Positions 7,209 through 17,029 of a stretch of DNA of 17,138 bases are shown here, one piece after another. Position numbers and translations under genes: made by a program. Position 1 is the stretch's first letter. Each line of letters begins with the position of its first letter. The notes beneath the pieces were generated by a model. That model did not search any database and was not told the origin of the DNA. It saw only the letters and a list, made by a program, of their open reading frames with translations. This DNA is from Agrocybe praecox (Eukaryota > Basidiomycota > Agaricomycetes > Agaricales > Agrocybaceae): assembly GCA_964017145.1 (NCBI GenBank), contig CAXHKQ010000264.1, positions 1 to 17,138 on the forward strand. The letters are read 5' to 3'.

Positions 7209-10200
7209 ATGGGTAAAGTACCGCCAAACGAGGCGCACTGTTCTTGTCAACACAAGCCAGGAGGAAGAAATCTCATTGTCGACCTTGATGGAACTGGAAA
7301 TCAGTTCGGCGAGAGGGTACGTATATATTATATCTGCATACCAATAATGCAATTGACATTGTAAAATCAGAACACGAACGTCATCGAATCATATAATCTT
7401 GTCGGGAAACGAACATCAGACAACCAATTGTGCTGGTACAACAGTGGAATTGGGACCTACGCTCGGCCGTCTTGGACATCATTCAGTTACCTCAAGAAGG
7501 TCCTCTATCATAAAATCGATTTGGCGATTGCATGGTAAGGTCCAATTCATTACTGATCCGTCTGCGCATAATAACCGAATACGTAGGGAGTTCGAAAGGA
7601 CGGTGATGGGTGCATATCGGTGGTTGTCCGATAATTATCAGGATGGAGATTGTATTTTTCTCTTCGGTATGTGAAGGGTTTTCTTGTATTACACGTTCTT
7701 AAGAAAATATATTACTATAGGGTTCTCTCGTGGTGCATTCCAAGTTCGAGTCCTGGCGGCAATGATTGAAAAGGTATTTTTTATCCTACATATTTCTGAA
7801 CTATACCTCATTTCTATCTTCAAAGGTCGGCTTGATACATAAAGGCAATGAGATGCAAATTCCGTTGTGAGTATCTATCCGTCCAGACGGGTTGGGTCAA
7901 ACTAATGCATATTGCAGTGCGTACGAGCTCTACGCTGATCCAAAGTCTGGTGACGCAATTGTGGATCAGGTGGGATCAGCACAAAAGACCACAATGGCGG
8001 GACGTTTCAAGAGCGCTTTTTGTCATGAGGATGTAAAAGTGCACTTTGTTGGAGCATGGTCCGTCTTCATTACCGTAATGAGGCACTCAACAGACTCACA
8101 TTCAAGATTGACTAGGGACACTGTGTCGTCTATTGGTATTATGCGTGGACAGCACATGCTCCCAGGGACGATCGATGGAATGAAGCACGTTTGTTATTTT
8201 CGACATGCTTTAGCCCTTGACGAAAGAAGGGTAAAGTTCCTCCCTGAATACGCCTATGGTGGATCCTCCGAGGCTCTCCAGTTCGATTCTTCTGCCCCTA
8301 TTATCCGTTTCAGGCCTGATTGGTTATCCGCGGATCTGCAAGATACTATCGGCTTCCTCTCCCTCCTGATATTTGACTATTGTCTTGGTACGGTATTCTA
8401 TACCGCATATAAAAATACCTTCCTTCGCACAGTAACAAATTTATGCGGTTTCATTGGCCTATACTATTCTGTTCAAATTCTGTCATTCCTCTTGAAAGAT
8501 CATCTCCTTATGTGTGGCAATATTATCCCTCCTAGTCCACCTTCAACCCACAATCTGCATCCTCCCAGTGCGCCGGAGGTATCGAGAACCACTAACTCCG
8601 GTTCAAACCAAACCAAGCCACAAACGTTGGAAGTTTGGTTTGCTGGAACACACTCAGATATGTGAGTATCGCATATTTTCCCGCCGTATTATCAACTAAT
8701 TCAGTTATCCCAGTGGTGGTGGTAACGTTCAGAATGTGGGAATGGACCGCAGCAGACCTCCTTTGCGATGGATGGTTCTTGAAGCCGTGGCGCTTGGACT
8801 TCGAATCAAATCAACATTCCCACGTGAACTATCATCAAACGAGCAAATTGAAGTGAAAGAATCGCTGACGGGTGCTTGGAAACTCATGGAATGGATGTCG
8901 TTCAAACGACTCACATTCATAGGGAATAATGGGCGTCATCATGAGACGTACATGTGCGCACTACTATCATTGATGGTCTCAATCTCGCACTAACTATTTA
9001 GTTTCAGGCCACATTTTGGCGCCGGTCGGATCATTAAACCTGGACAGAAAATTCACAGCTCACTTATATTGTCTGGTGGCCTGGGAACAACCTATATACC
9101 AAAAGCGCGCTTCTTGGAACCAACGATTGACCACGTCTCGTTTTGGAAGAATCTTAACACATCGGAAAACCTCAGTCACTTGCTGGAGATGGATCTCGAC
9201 TTACATATTGTAAACGTTATCCGGATATTCCTACATGAGAAAACCAAACGGGACACCATGCTGAATATATTGCGTCAAATTGTGACCTGGAGTACGTCAT
9301 TTATTTCCTCTATTTTAATATACATTATTCAAGTACCAAATAGCTGACGGTCGACGGAGCGTATATGAGATCAGCATGAACGCATTGGAGAAGTCGGTGC
9401 TCGGAAATATTTCTATTGACACTACGGACTTTCCCGCTCTTGGGGAGATGATTACTCGGTTGAACCTGCATGAGGAAATATGCAAGACTGTCGAACACTA
9501 TTTTCATGATATAGTGGTAGGAAGGAAACGGTGGATGATGGCGCATCTGGAAAGAATCACAACTTGGAGTGAGTTAATAACATCTACTATTCCAGTATAG
9601 AAGATTGAACCTCCGATTTCAGAGGATGGGCAAAGCGCTATATATGAGGTGGCAGTAAACACATTGAAGAGCCGAACACTTCTTTGTATGCCATTCTCCG
9701 CCCAACATCAAATTGAACTCGTCCAAACTATTATGGGAAAAATGACCCTTTCATCCGAGGGAGGACAGACGCTACGCGATGAGCTATCTATTTGCATGGA
9801 GAAGCTCTTAACAGAGCCTTTGCTTGGGGACCAGGTCTCACTGGATATACTACGACAATATTCACGCAACGGTATGGTTTAATATCTGCCTTCATTTTAC
9901 AAGCTAATCATGGCTCAGAATATGGAAGACAAGTCATTTACGACGCGGCAATAAATATATTGATGAGAGAAGACGTTGAAAAGATACCAATCACTCCAGA
10001 TCACCGGTCAAAAATAATGCAGTCGACGATGGAAGTACTCGTGGATGTGTCGGATATAAATCTTGTCTCATTGGCGGATATTCGCAATCCACTTTTGCAT
10101 GTCTGTTCCCACAATGATCTTCGGGAGGTTGGCTTTAAATTTGCGATGAATTTCACGACATGTTGTGAGTCACTAGATCAACTCCGACTGAAAGTATATT

Positions 10201-11136
10201 GAGACTGATATAATTTTTTGTAAGGCCAATTGATACTTGAGGGCCATAGCTACTATGTTTTCTGTGTTTCATTTAGCCTGGTCGGGGACGTACTCGTATC
10301 TGGGGGTGCTGACAATACCGCCTGCATTTGGGACGCACAGACAGGTGCCCAGATTGGAGATCCTTTACGCTATCAAGAATGGTTCAACTCCATTGCGATT
10401 TCACCAAACGGAAAGCACATCATCTCTGGATTTGATGACAAAATCCTGATACTCTGGGATATGGGGACGCGGGAGCGGATTGGTGAACCCTGGAAAGGGC
10501 ATACCAGCTTTGTCAAATGTGTCGCATTTTCTCCTGATGGAAAGCGCGTCACTTCAGGCTCCTGGGACCAAACCGTTCGCTTCTGGGATGTAGAAACAGG
10601 CGCGCCAATTGGGGAGTCTTTGACTGGACATGAGGATCGCGTTCAATCTGTTGCATATTCCCCCGATGGAAGTCTTGTGGCTTCTGGTTCGATTGATAAA
10701 ACAGTGTGCATCTGGGATGTTGCAACACAGCGGAAGATTGGAGAGCCACTGAAAGGACACACAGGCATGGTATTTTTGGTGACATTCTCCTAATGGAAAG
10801 CAAATCGCTTCCGGGTCACTTGACAACACAATCCGTATATGGGACGTGGAAACACATCAACAAGCTGGAGAACCGCTCACAGGACATACGGGCGGGGTCA
10901 GAGCTGTCTCCTTCTCTCCAGATGGTAAGGTATTGGCTTCTGGATCCCAAGACAAGACAGTCCGCATATGGGATGTAGAGACCCGAAAGCAGATCGGACC
11001 ACCACTAAAGGGACATAGAAACGATGTACGTAGTGTTTCATTCTCCCCAGATAGGAAGAGAGTGGCATCTGCATCGGCTGATGGCACAGTTCGAGTATGG
11101 GACATCGATAATCACATCTTATTTTCAAATTTGTAG
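7209..11136 (+). CDS. DUF2235 (Tle1-like hydrolase)-helical repeat-WD40 protein, frameshifted in WD blade 5
   Basis: Exons: 7209-7316, 7371-7534, 7587-7666, 7721-7773, 7826-7866, 7918-8058, 8116-8661, 8714-8947, 9008-9291, 9344-9568, 9623-9871, 9919-10164, 10225-11136; introns 47-60 nt, all phases consistent. The ATG (CCAACCATGG) sits 20 residues before the first domain strand. DUF2235 domain about 20-470: DLDGTGN (25-31), GxSxG elbow GFSRG (118-122, Ser120), WDTV (196-199, Asp197), AGTHSDIGGG (372-381); Ser, Asp and His375 are the expected triad. Between them sits a 120-residue insertion with two hydrophobic stretches (274-292, 301-322). Residues 551-790 are three helical repeats. WD40 follows from 794: seven blades, mostly 43 residues, most ending in a WD dipeptide; blade 2 lacks its GH. 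A TAA at 10791-10793 replaces the expected Pro in blade 5; the +1 frame restores the blade and runs to TAG 11134-11136. About 979 residues before and 114 after. Family role is inferred: lipase-like effector plus sensor, resembling fungal NLR-like defence proteins. No Walker A or NACHT seen. Confidence 0.88.
9344..10164 (+). repeat. Three tandem helical repeats, one per exon
   Basis: Exons 10, 11 and 12 (225, 249 and 246 nt coding) each begin and end in the same phase and each open with a related motif: DGRRSVYEISMNALEK, DGQSAIYEVAVNTLKS and YGRQVIYDAAINILMR. Each continues as amphipathic helices of about 75-83 residues. They link the hydrolase domain to the propeller. I do not recognise a named repeat family; an ARM/HEAT-like solenoid is possible. 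Confidence 0.65.
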
Positions 11137-13713
11137 ATTAATGTAGCTTTTCTGCTGTGTTTCTCATTTTTTTGCGTGCATGATATCCGCTCATCAGTAA
11201 TGTGTAATATTTGTTGCCGGGTTTTCGTCCGTTTCCGTTGCTTCTGGGTTTCAACGAATGAAGAGCCCGCCATTACCTCCAAGGACACACAGATAGTTAT
11301 AGTTACCACTACCTCGTCCCTAATGCTCATCGCTATACCACCCTATCCATTCGGAGTCTCATCCAGCTGGGATATTGGGATCATTGCATCACAAATCGTC
11401 GTAGACAGAAAGCAGACTCGACTACGTTCCCCTTCCTTTACCTTTCCTCCTCCTCCTCTTTCAATACATTTCATCCCAATCTATCGCGCCCCTAGTCCTG
11501 TTCCTTTTCTTCCTCCGTCTGTTCAGTGCGCTACTCCACGTATCAAAGTCACTTTCTTCCGTTCGCATTTTCATTATCATTCCTGGAGCGAGCAAGAGAA
11601 TGAGGAATGTAAACAACCTGAGGAGCTTGCACACGCACGGTAAATGTGCGGCGACAAGGGACTCGGGTGGTGAGAGAGATATGAAGAAGGCAAGGAACGA
11701 TGTGTAAAGAAGAGTATACGAGCAAAAGATATGAGTACGGAAAATTTAACACAAGTGTTAACCAACCCAAGTAAGACGATCACGACGAACGAACAGAGAT
11801 ACGGAGGGCTCGAGCGGCTTTAAAAAAAGAAGGGCGTATCCACAATGCACGACTCGGAAAAGGGAGGCACACCACATTTGAGCATAAGCATTCGTGCGCA
11901 GACTGACAAAAGGGAGGCGTGTTATGCCCGGGCGAAGACGTGAATAGGTGGTTCTTTAGCATTTCATATGTGCTATATATGTTATCCGTGCGTGCGGGTG
12001 GTACTGTGCGCAGTGGGAGGCAGAAACGAGCAAGTAAGGAAGAGGAAGAGGAAAGAAAAGGAGGAAAGAGGGAACGGGACGAGGGGGATACGAGCGAGGA
12101 TAGATGTGACACAATTAGGAGGACCGAGAACAAGCACGACGAGCTTTCCAAAAATGAGAAAAGCAACTTGCGCAGGGAATTTACTCAGCAGGAGACGATT
12201 CACGAGGGGTATCGGATAGAGGGAGCCAGAACGTATCTGGAACGGAGAGGAAACGCGAGTGGAGGACATGAAAGAACGGAAAAGGAAAGAAAAAGCGGGA
12301 AACGCACCTGGTGGGTAACTTGAGTAGAAGCTGGATCAATCACAAGTGTGTCCAGTAGTTAAGAAAATGGTAAGGAACCACATCTCGTCCCTCCCCATCT
12401 TGTCTCGACGTAACGTCCATTTCGTGTTGCCCACACGTTCACCGTGAAGTGGTAAAGATACTAGCAAGCCGTGGACGTCTGTACGTTGTACGACTGTGCA
12501 ATCTTGATAGGTCCAAGTTGGGAGTGGATCGTCTAGAATAGTAGTGGTGCAGGTTCGACTAGGACCCATCAAAGAAGGAGCGGGAGCGGGACAGCGCGCC
12601 GGAGGTTTTGTGTTTCGTTCGAGATGGATTCATGCGGGATATGTCCTACCCTGGGTCCTCATAGGTCCGATCCTTCTTAGCGTCCGTATCGTCTCCTCCC
12701 CATACCTCTGGTGATACACGTCGTTCGTCCAATGCGGCACCCTCCTACACACACCAACTCCTTTGCGTAGCCATAATTGAGAGAGCTGGATGTGGGTGTT
12801 CAAAGCAATGTTTAGGAGTGAAAGGAAAGAGGTACAACTGACACGATATGCACGCGGAGGCCTAGAAGGCGGCTGAGACGGTTGTACACGAAGTCCAATC
12901 AGCCCCGTCCACATGAAAACCCTTGTCGACCTCGAGAATAAATCATTATCGCCCAACTGAAAAAACAACAGTGAACACACCACTTCCCGGTCCACGCAGT
13001 GTCCTCCTCGTTCCGCCTGTCAGTGTTCCATGCGTCATTGAAACTCGTCTCGCAGGTGCAAGGAACGAGCGGTGAATAGACTCAAATAGGAAGATTATCG
13101 GTGGATGGACGGCAGGATATGATTGATACTTGTGCGGGAGCGGGCTCGCCAGAGCAATACAGCGCCGGAGGTGCTTGGGATTGGTGACAACTTGACTTTC
13201 GATAAGTTAACATCATCGATCATCATCCTCTCCTCGTCGGGCATCCTCATGTCCCCGCTGTTATTTGGTAAGAACTAAAGGTGGAATCAACGTATATGAT
13301 ACACATAGACGTGATTGACTAGGAGTTTAAATTTGAAGACAGATAAGATAAGATCATCGTAGAAAAGAGCCCAGTTTAAAGATCGATTACGATACCCGGG
13401 CCCAGACAAAAGACTCTTGTTCTCTAGGCATGGTGCTCATATTACTAAGTAATTTGGTTTGATTCTTCAAAGATACTTAAATTATGCTATGGTGCAGGCC
13501 AAACTGTTGCGATAAAAGAGAGAGAGACATATCTTTGAACTTGAGGCGTCAATAGAGGGACAGTCGGGCTATACTCGGACAAGCGTTCATCAACAAGGAC
13601 AAATACACGATTGTCAAAAATAGGACAATGGTTTAGGTCCTGGGAAAGAACCAAGACGCGTTTTTTCCCAATCAACCCACCCTTTAATTCGTCCTTTCGC
13701 AGCACATTTTGAT
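11137..13713. other. Long intergenic region with purine-rich tract
   Basis: No gene is supported on either strand over 2.6 kb. A pyrimidine-rich stretch on the + strand (about 11420-11530) gives way to a long purine-rich one (about 11580-12330, densest at 12015-12100), which creates frames of Lys/Arg/Glu on + and Ser/Leu/Pro on -. A GC-rich motif pair (12577-12613 and 13131-13175) and the third GATA-rich repeat (13318-13420) lie nearer the MADS remnant and may belong to its promoter. Confidence 0.45.
13318..13420 (+). repeat. GATA-rich dispersed repeat, copy C
   Basis: Opens ACTAGGAGTTTAAATTTG like copy A, and continues with the blocks of copy B: CAGATAAGATAAGATCAT, CCCAGTTTA, GATACCCGGGC and AGACTCTT. 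It lies about 300 bp upstream of the MADS-box remnant, so a promoter role is possible. Confidence 0.6.
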
Positions 13714-15470
13714 ATGACGAACACTGGCCCCAGAGATGCAGAATTGGATGACAAGCGGCAGGAAGTCTTCCACTCGGGGACTCACAATATCCTCCATTCT
13801 CAACAATTCACCACCTGGACTGGCTGCCTCGCCGCCGTTGCTCAAGCGGTCACCTTTTGCTCGAAGAATTATTTGTTCAAAGAGGCGTACGAGTTGGCGG
13901 TGCTATGCTCGGTTGACGTAGCAGTAATCGTCTTTGGTTCGTAAACTCCACTATAGTTTCGTACCTACCTTCTTTTTTTAATTCTTGTTATTCCTCCGTC
14001 GTGCCAATCTTTGTCTGTCTTTTCTTTTATCATAGAGGATCGACCGGCGCATGAGCCCAACTTGCACCGGTATTGCTCGGGCGATAGCAGCGAAACCGTG
14101 CAGAGACAGATTAGGGTACGTTCCCCTCTTCATCATTCAAATATTCATGAACCATCGATCATCTTGCATGTCTTTCTCTTCGCTTCCTTTACCCGGAACC
14201 TTTTGACGCTCACCGATCCTTATTGATGATGTTTATGACCCATTGATTGTGGAATTACTTTTGCTGACATATTTACATTTTCAATTCATACAGCATCAAG
14301 GCGAAAAAAGACTTGGAGGGCCCTGGTGACTTTTCCGCTTCGCCGACGATCAAGTTTGACGAAAACGGGGACGTAGAAGATGATGTGGATGTTCACGACG
14401 ATGAAGATGTGCCCTTGATGCTGTCGTCGGCGAGGTCTTCGAGGAGGGAGAGGTCGTTGGCCAACATGATGTTTGGAACAGGGAGACGTACATATTTTAT
14501 TCTATTTTATCATTCCTATTCCTTTACTGAATCAATGCCTACAGGCCCATTATCTTTCGCCCGGATCTCGTCGGAATGGCTCCAGAGGCGGCGCAGGTGG
14601 ACCAAGCTACTCGTCCCATATTCCGCCCCTATCAATGCACTTGCGCCGCGCTCAGTCGGGTCGATTCAAGCAGCGGCTTGGGCTCCTTACTGCCTATCTC
14701 AAACGATAAAGGCTCGAGCCTCCGTGGCAACACCAACAATGCTTGCTCTTCCTCTCACAACCCTCCTTCGTCAATAACGGTCTCAGCCGGTGCTATTCAA
14801 CAGCATCAACAGCCAGATGCGACATAGACGCAATATGCCCCCGCCCAGCGCGTCCTCTGTAAGCGGCGCACATTCGCATGCGCCGTATAGTCATGATCCC
14901 ATGCACGGTGGTGGTCCGTATGGCCAGCATGACCCAAACTACACACCAATGTTCCCAGCTGGTGGATAGGCGTCGCCGCCACAAAGCTTTATCCCCCTTC
15001 ATCAGTCTCATCATGAGCATCATCACCCGTACGGACCATCGAACTCGTCCTCGAGGGGCTACAGCCCATTATATGCATGTACCTGCACCCCACAGTGGGT
15101 CCGGAGGGTATAGATATGGGCGCAGTGGAGATCCAGGTGGCATGTACGACAATGGGCCTGGGTATGATCCGTACTTGATGCGCGCGGCACACTCCTACAC
15201 CACCCTACGCCCCGCCACCACCGCCAGGCGCGATGCAGCGAGAGCAGCGGCAGCAGGGAGGAGGAGGAGGGCTGGATATGTTTGCGGCGTTTTTGGAGGC
15301 AGATGAGAAGAGTCGGCAGTGGGTGGTGTATGCTACTGCTGCTGGGTCTGCAGGTGCTGGAGGAGCCGGTTGGATTGGCTATCGTATGGACAGTCGCAGT
15401 CCCATGAGACGATGGTGTTGCTGCCGCCGCATGTGCATGGCGATTCGGGAAGAGATGGTCATGTATGTTT
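13714..15470 (+). pseudogene. Damaged MADS-box (MEF2-like) transcription factor gene
   Basis: Exon 1 (13714-13936) ends in VTFCSKNYLFKEAYELAVLCSVDVAVIVF, the second half of a MADS domain. The basic N-terminal half (normally RKIxI...RNRxVTF with KRK) is replaced by unrelated residues, one residue is lost after VTF, and Lys is changed to Glu. A 99-nt intron (13937-14035) leads to exon 2 (14036-14115: EDRPAHEPNLHRYCSGDSSETVQRQIR), typical of the fungal MEF2-type extension. The next exon reads in frame only if the AAG at 14298-14300 is the acceptor; using the CAG at 14291-14293 meets a frame break at an A6 run. Then come GPGDFSASP and an acidic stretch. The C-terminal low-complexity region is scattered over all three frames (14535-14700, 14640-14825, 14835-15060, 15065-15200, 15190-15320, ending LDMFAAFLEADEKSRQ), with an in-frame TAG at 14967-14969 after MFPAGG. 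Relatives are nuclear regulators; this copy probably cannot bind DNA. Confidence 0.75.
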
Positions 15471-16025
15471 TCTTTATTTTCTGTTTTATTCCATTCCATT
15501 TGTCTTTGTCGTTTGCGCTACGATTTTTTCTCGAAGGACTTGCTCCCGTACATATTCCCCTTCTTCTTTCTTTCTTTTTCCCACATTTTGAAAACGCCTG
15601 TCTTGTACCTTGACTTTTCTTTTATTCTATTTTATTATTATGAAAGAAACGAAAACCAGAACTAATTCACCTTCCATCCCCTCTCACCTCCTAGGACCCG
15701 AGTCTTCTTTTGAAACAAGCAGGTTCAACGTCCTCTGGCACATCGAACTTAGGGTTATTAGAGACTTTTTTTGAGATAGGGTCATTTGGTCCCTAGGGCC
15801 CTAGGAGCACGGGGTCATAGGGATATAAGAGAATGAGGATGTAGAGAAGTAGAGTTGGAGAGTTGGAATGTAGGGATGGAGAGATGAGAGGTGTAGGAAC
15901 ACATGGACAGGGACAGCAACATGGGAATGGAGCAAAAGAATTGTAGGAACATGAATTATATTGGGCATGCAATGTGGAACATGGGAATAGAGTGAGAGAT
16001 GCACAATTTGCTGAGTGGACAGAGT
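15470..16025. other. Subtelomeric non-coding stretch, purine-rich
   Basis: No gene seen. It holds the A/T-rich 3' flank of the MADS remnant, a 14-bp perfect palindrome CCTAGGGCCCTAGG at 15792-15805, and a strongly purine-rich tract (about 15806-16010) with short repeated phrases such as TGTAGGAACA (about 15893 and 15943) and AACATGGGAAT (about 15918 and 15977), like a degraded minisatellite. Confidence 0.5.
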
Positions 16026-16027
16026 GG

Positions 16028-16378
16028 GCAAAAAATGGCAATCCTTGATTGCGATGTTTCTGCAGCGCACAATACACACTGAATTTTCTTCCGTTGGCAG
16101 GATGTACAAAACATGGCAATCGAGGATTGCCATGTTTGTGCAGCGCACAATACGGACTGAATTTTCTTCAGTTGACGGGATGTACAGAACATGGCAATCC
16201 TCGATTGCCATGTTTGTGCAGCGCACAATACTCGCTGAATTTTCTTCAGTTGATGGGATGTACAAAACATGGCAATCCTTGATTGCCATGTTTGTGCAGC
16301 GCACAATACGGACTGAATTTTCTTCAGTTGACGGGATGTACAGAACATGGCAATCCTCGATTGCCATGTTTGTGCGGT
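16028..16378. repeat. 78-bp tandem repeat array, about 4.5 units
   Basis: ATGGCAAT recurs at 16035, 16113, 16191, 16269 and 16347, exactly 78 bp apart. Each unit has a near-palindrome (AACATGGCAATC, 3-nt loop, GATTGCCATGTT) followed by TGCAGCGCACAATAC and GAATTTTCTT. The first unit is the most degraded. Because 78 is a multiple of 3, long frames exist on both strands, but they are by-products of the repeat. A separated, degenerate palindrome copy (ATGTCAAT at 16473) and an inverted fragment (GTGCGTATTGTGCG near 16448-16461) follow the array. Confidence 0.92.
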
Positions 16379-16540
16379 GCAGACCGTCTCATGTACTGGA
16401 ACAAAATTCTGTGCGTCTTGTGACTCACGTCCACGACAGGAAGTTTAGTGCGTATTGTGCGGTAAACAGAACATGTCAATCCACGATTGCCATGTTTGTG
16501 GATTTCCCAAGACGCACTGCACCGTACAATGTGTACTGAA

Positions 16541-17029
16541 TTTCTTGTGTTAGGGTTGTTCGAACGAAGCGCCGAAGTGAGGCCGTAGGCCGAACGAAGG
16601 TGCTGAGTGAGAAAGGACGAAGGTGTAGTAGGGAATTCTACTGCACGACCTTTTCGCTTTTATAGCTCTTCAGGTCCTATATTTCTCTATAGCTAGATCG
16701 GTTAGATCTGTTAACCATCGCGCTTACCGATCTCATTGGTAAGTCTGATTACGATGTTCTATAACAATTAGTAGCTGTGAAGTCTTACATCCCGCGGGAT
16801 CGCTGACGAATCGCGGCCAGAAGCACAACAATCAATCAGCGAAACGCCGCAGTATCAGTAAGCTGTCAGTTCCAGCGACAACGACCAAAGTAGATCGATG
16901 GATATAAATACTTAGCGTAGTGGCCTAATGCGGAAGGTAGGGGGTTACGTAATGATGGGCGCTTGTTACGCGCTTATGTAATCCACAGTATAGCGCCAAC
17001 TCGACGCTATTATTATACCTATGCTTAGG
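16541..17029. other. Telomere-proximal unique sequence
   Basis: No gene seen. It starts with a telomere-like GTTAGGGTT (16549-16557), then a run of short related phrases (CGAACGAAG, CGAAGTGAG, GGCCGTAGGCC, CGAACGAAGG, GACGAAGG). Further on it has GGGGGTTACGTAATG with an 8-bp palindrome TTACGTAA (16945-16952), a repeated GCGCTT, and a small hairpin ATAGCG/CGCTAT (about 16991-17011) close to the first telomeric units. Confidence 0.5.

Noticed and set aside
8059..8115. Reading the 57-nt stretch in the hydrolase domain as coding
   Set aside because: It is in frame and stop-free, but has GT...AG borders, intron size, and interrupts the conserved W-D-T-V motif, so I treat it as an intron.
8662..8704. 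Earlier acceptor (TTCAG at 8700-8704) for exon 8
   Set aside because: It would insert extra residues into HSDIGGG; the CCCAG ending at 8713 restores the motif exactly.
10770..10801. A 32-nt intron (GTATTT...AAAG) that would bypass the stop in WD blade 5
   Set aside because: Far shorter than the other introns in this gene (47-60 nt), and it would delete core strands of the blade, whereas a one-base shift restores it.
11176..12323. Frames of 155 (+), 134 (+) and 128 (-) codons
   Set aside because: Their composition is explained by the pyrimidine- and purine-rich tracts; no recognisable domain.
12336..12995. Minus-strand frames of 78 and 121 codons
   Set aside because: No motif, no splice logic, and nothing else on the minus strand is supported.
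16028..16378. CRISPR-like array
   Set aside because: Units are contiguous 78-bp repeats with no unique spacers, and the sequence is a eukaryotic chromosome end.
16015..16539. A 174-codon frame on + (and a 188-codon frame on -) across the 78-bp array
   Set aside because: The repeat period is a multiple of three and its palindrome is stop-free on both strands, so open frames arise automatically; the protein would just repeat the DNA unit.
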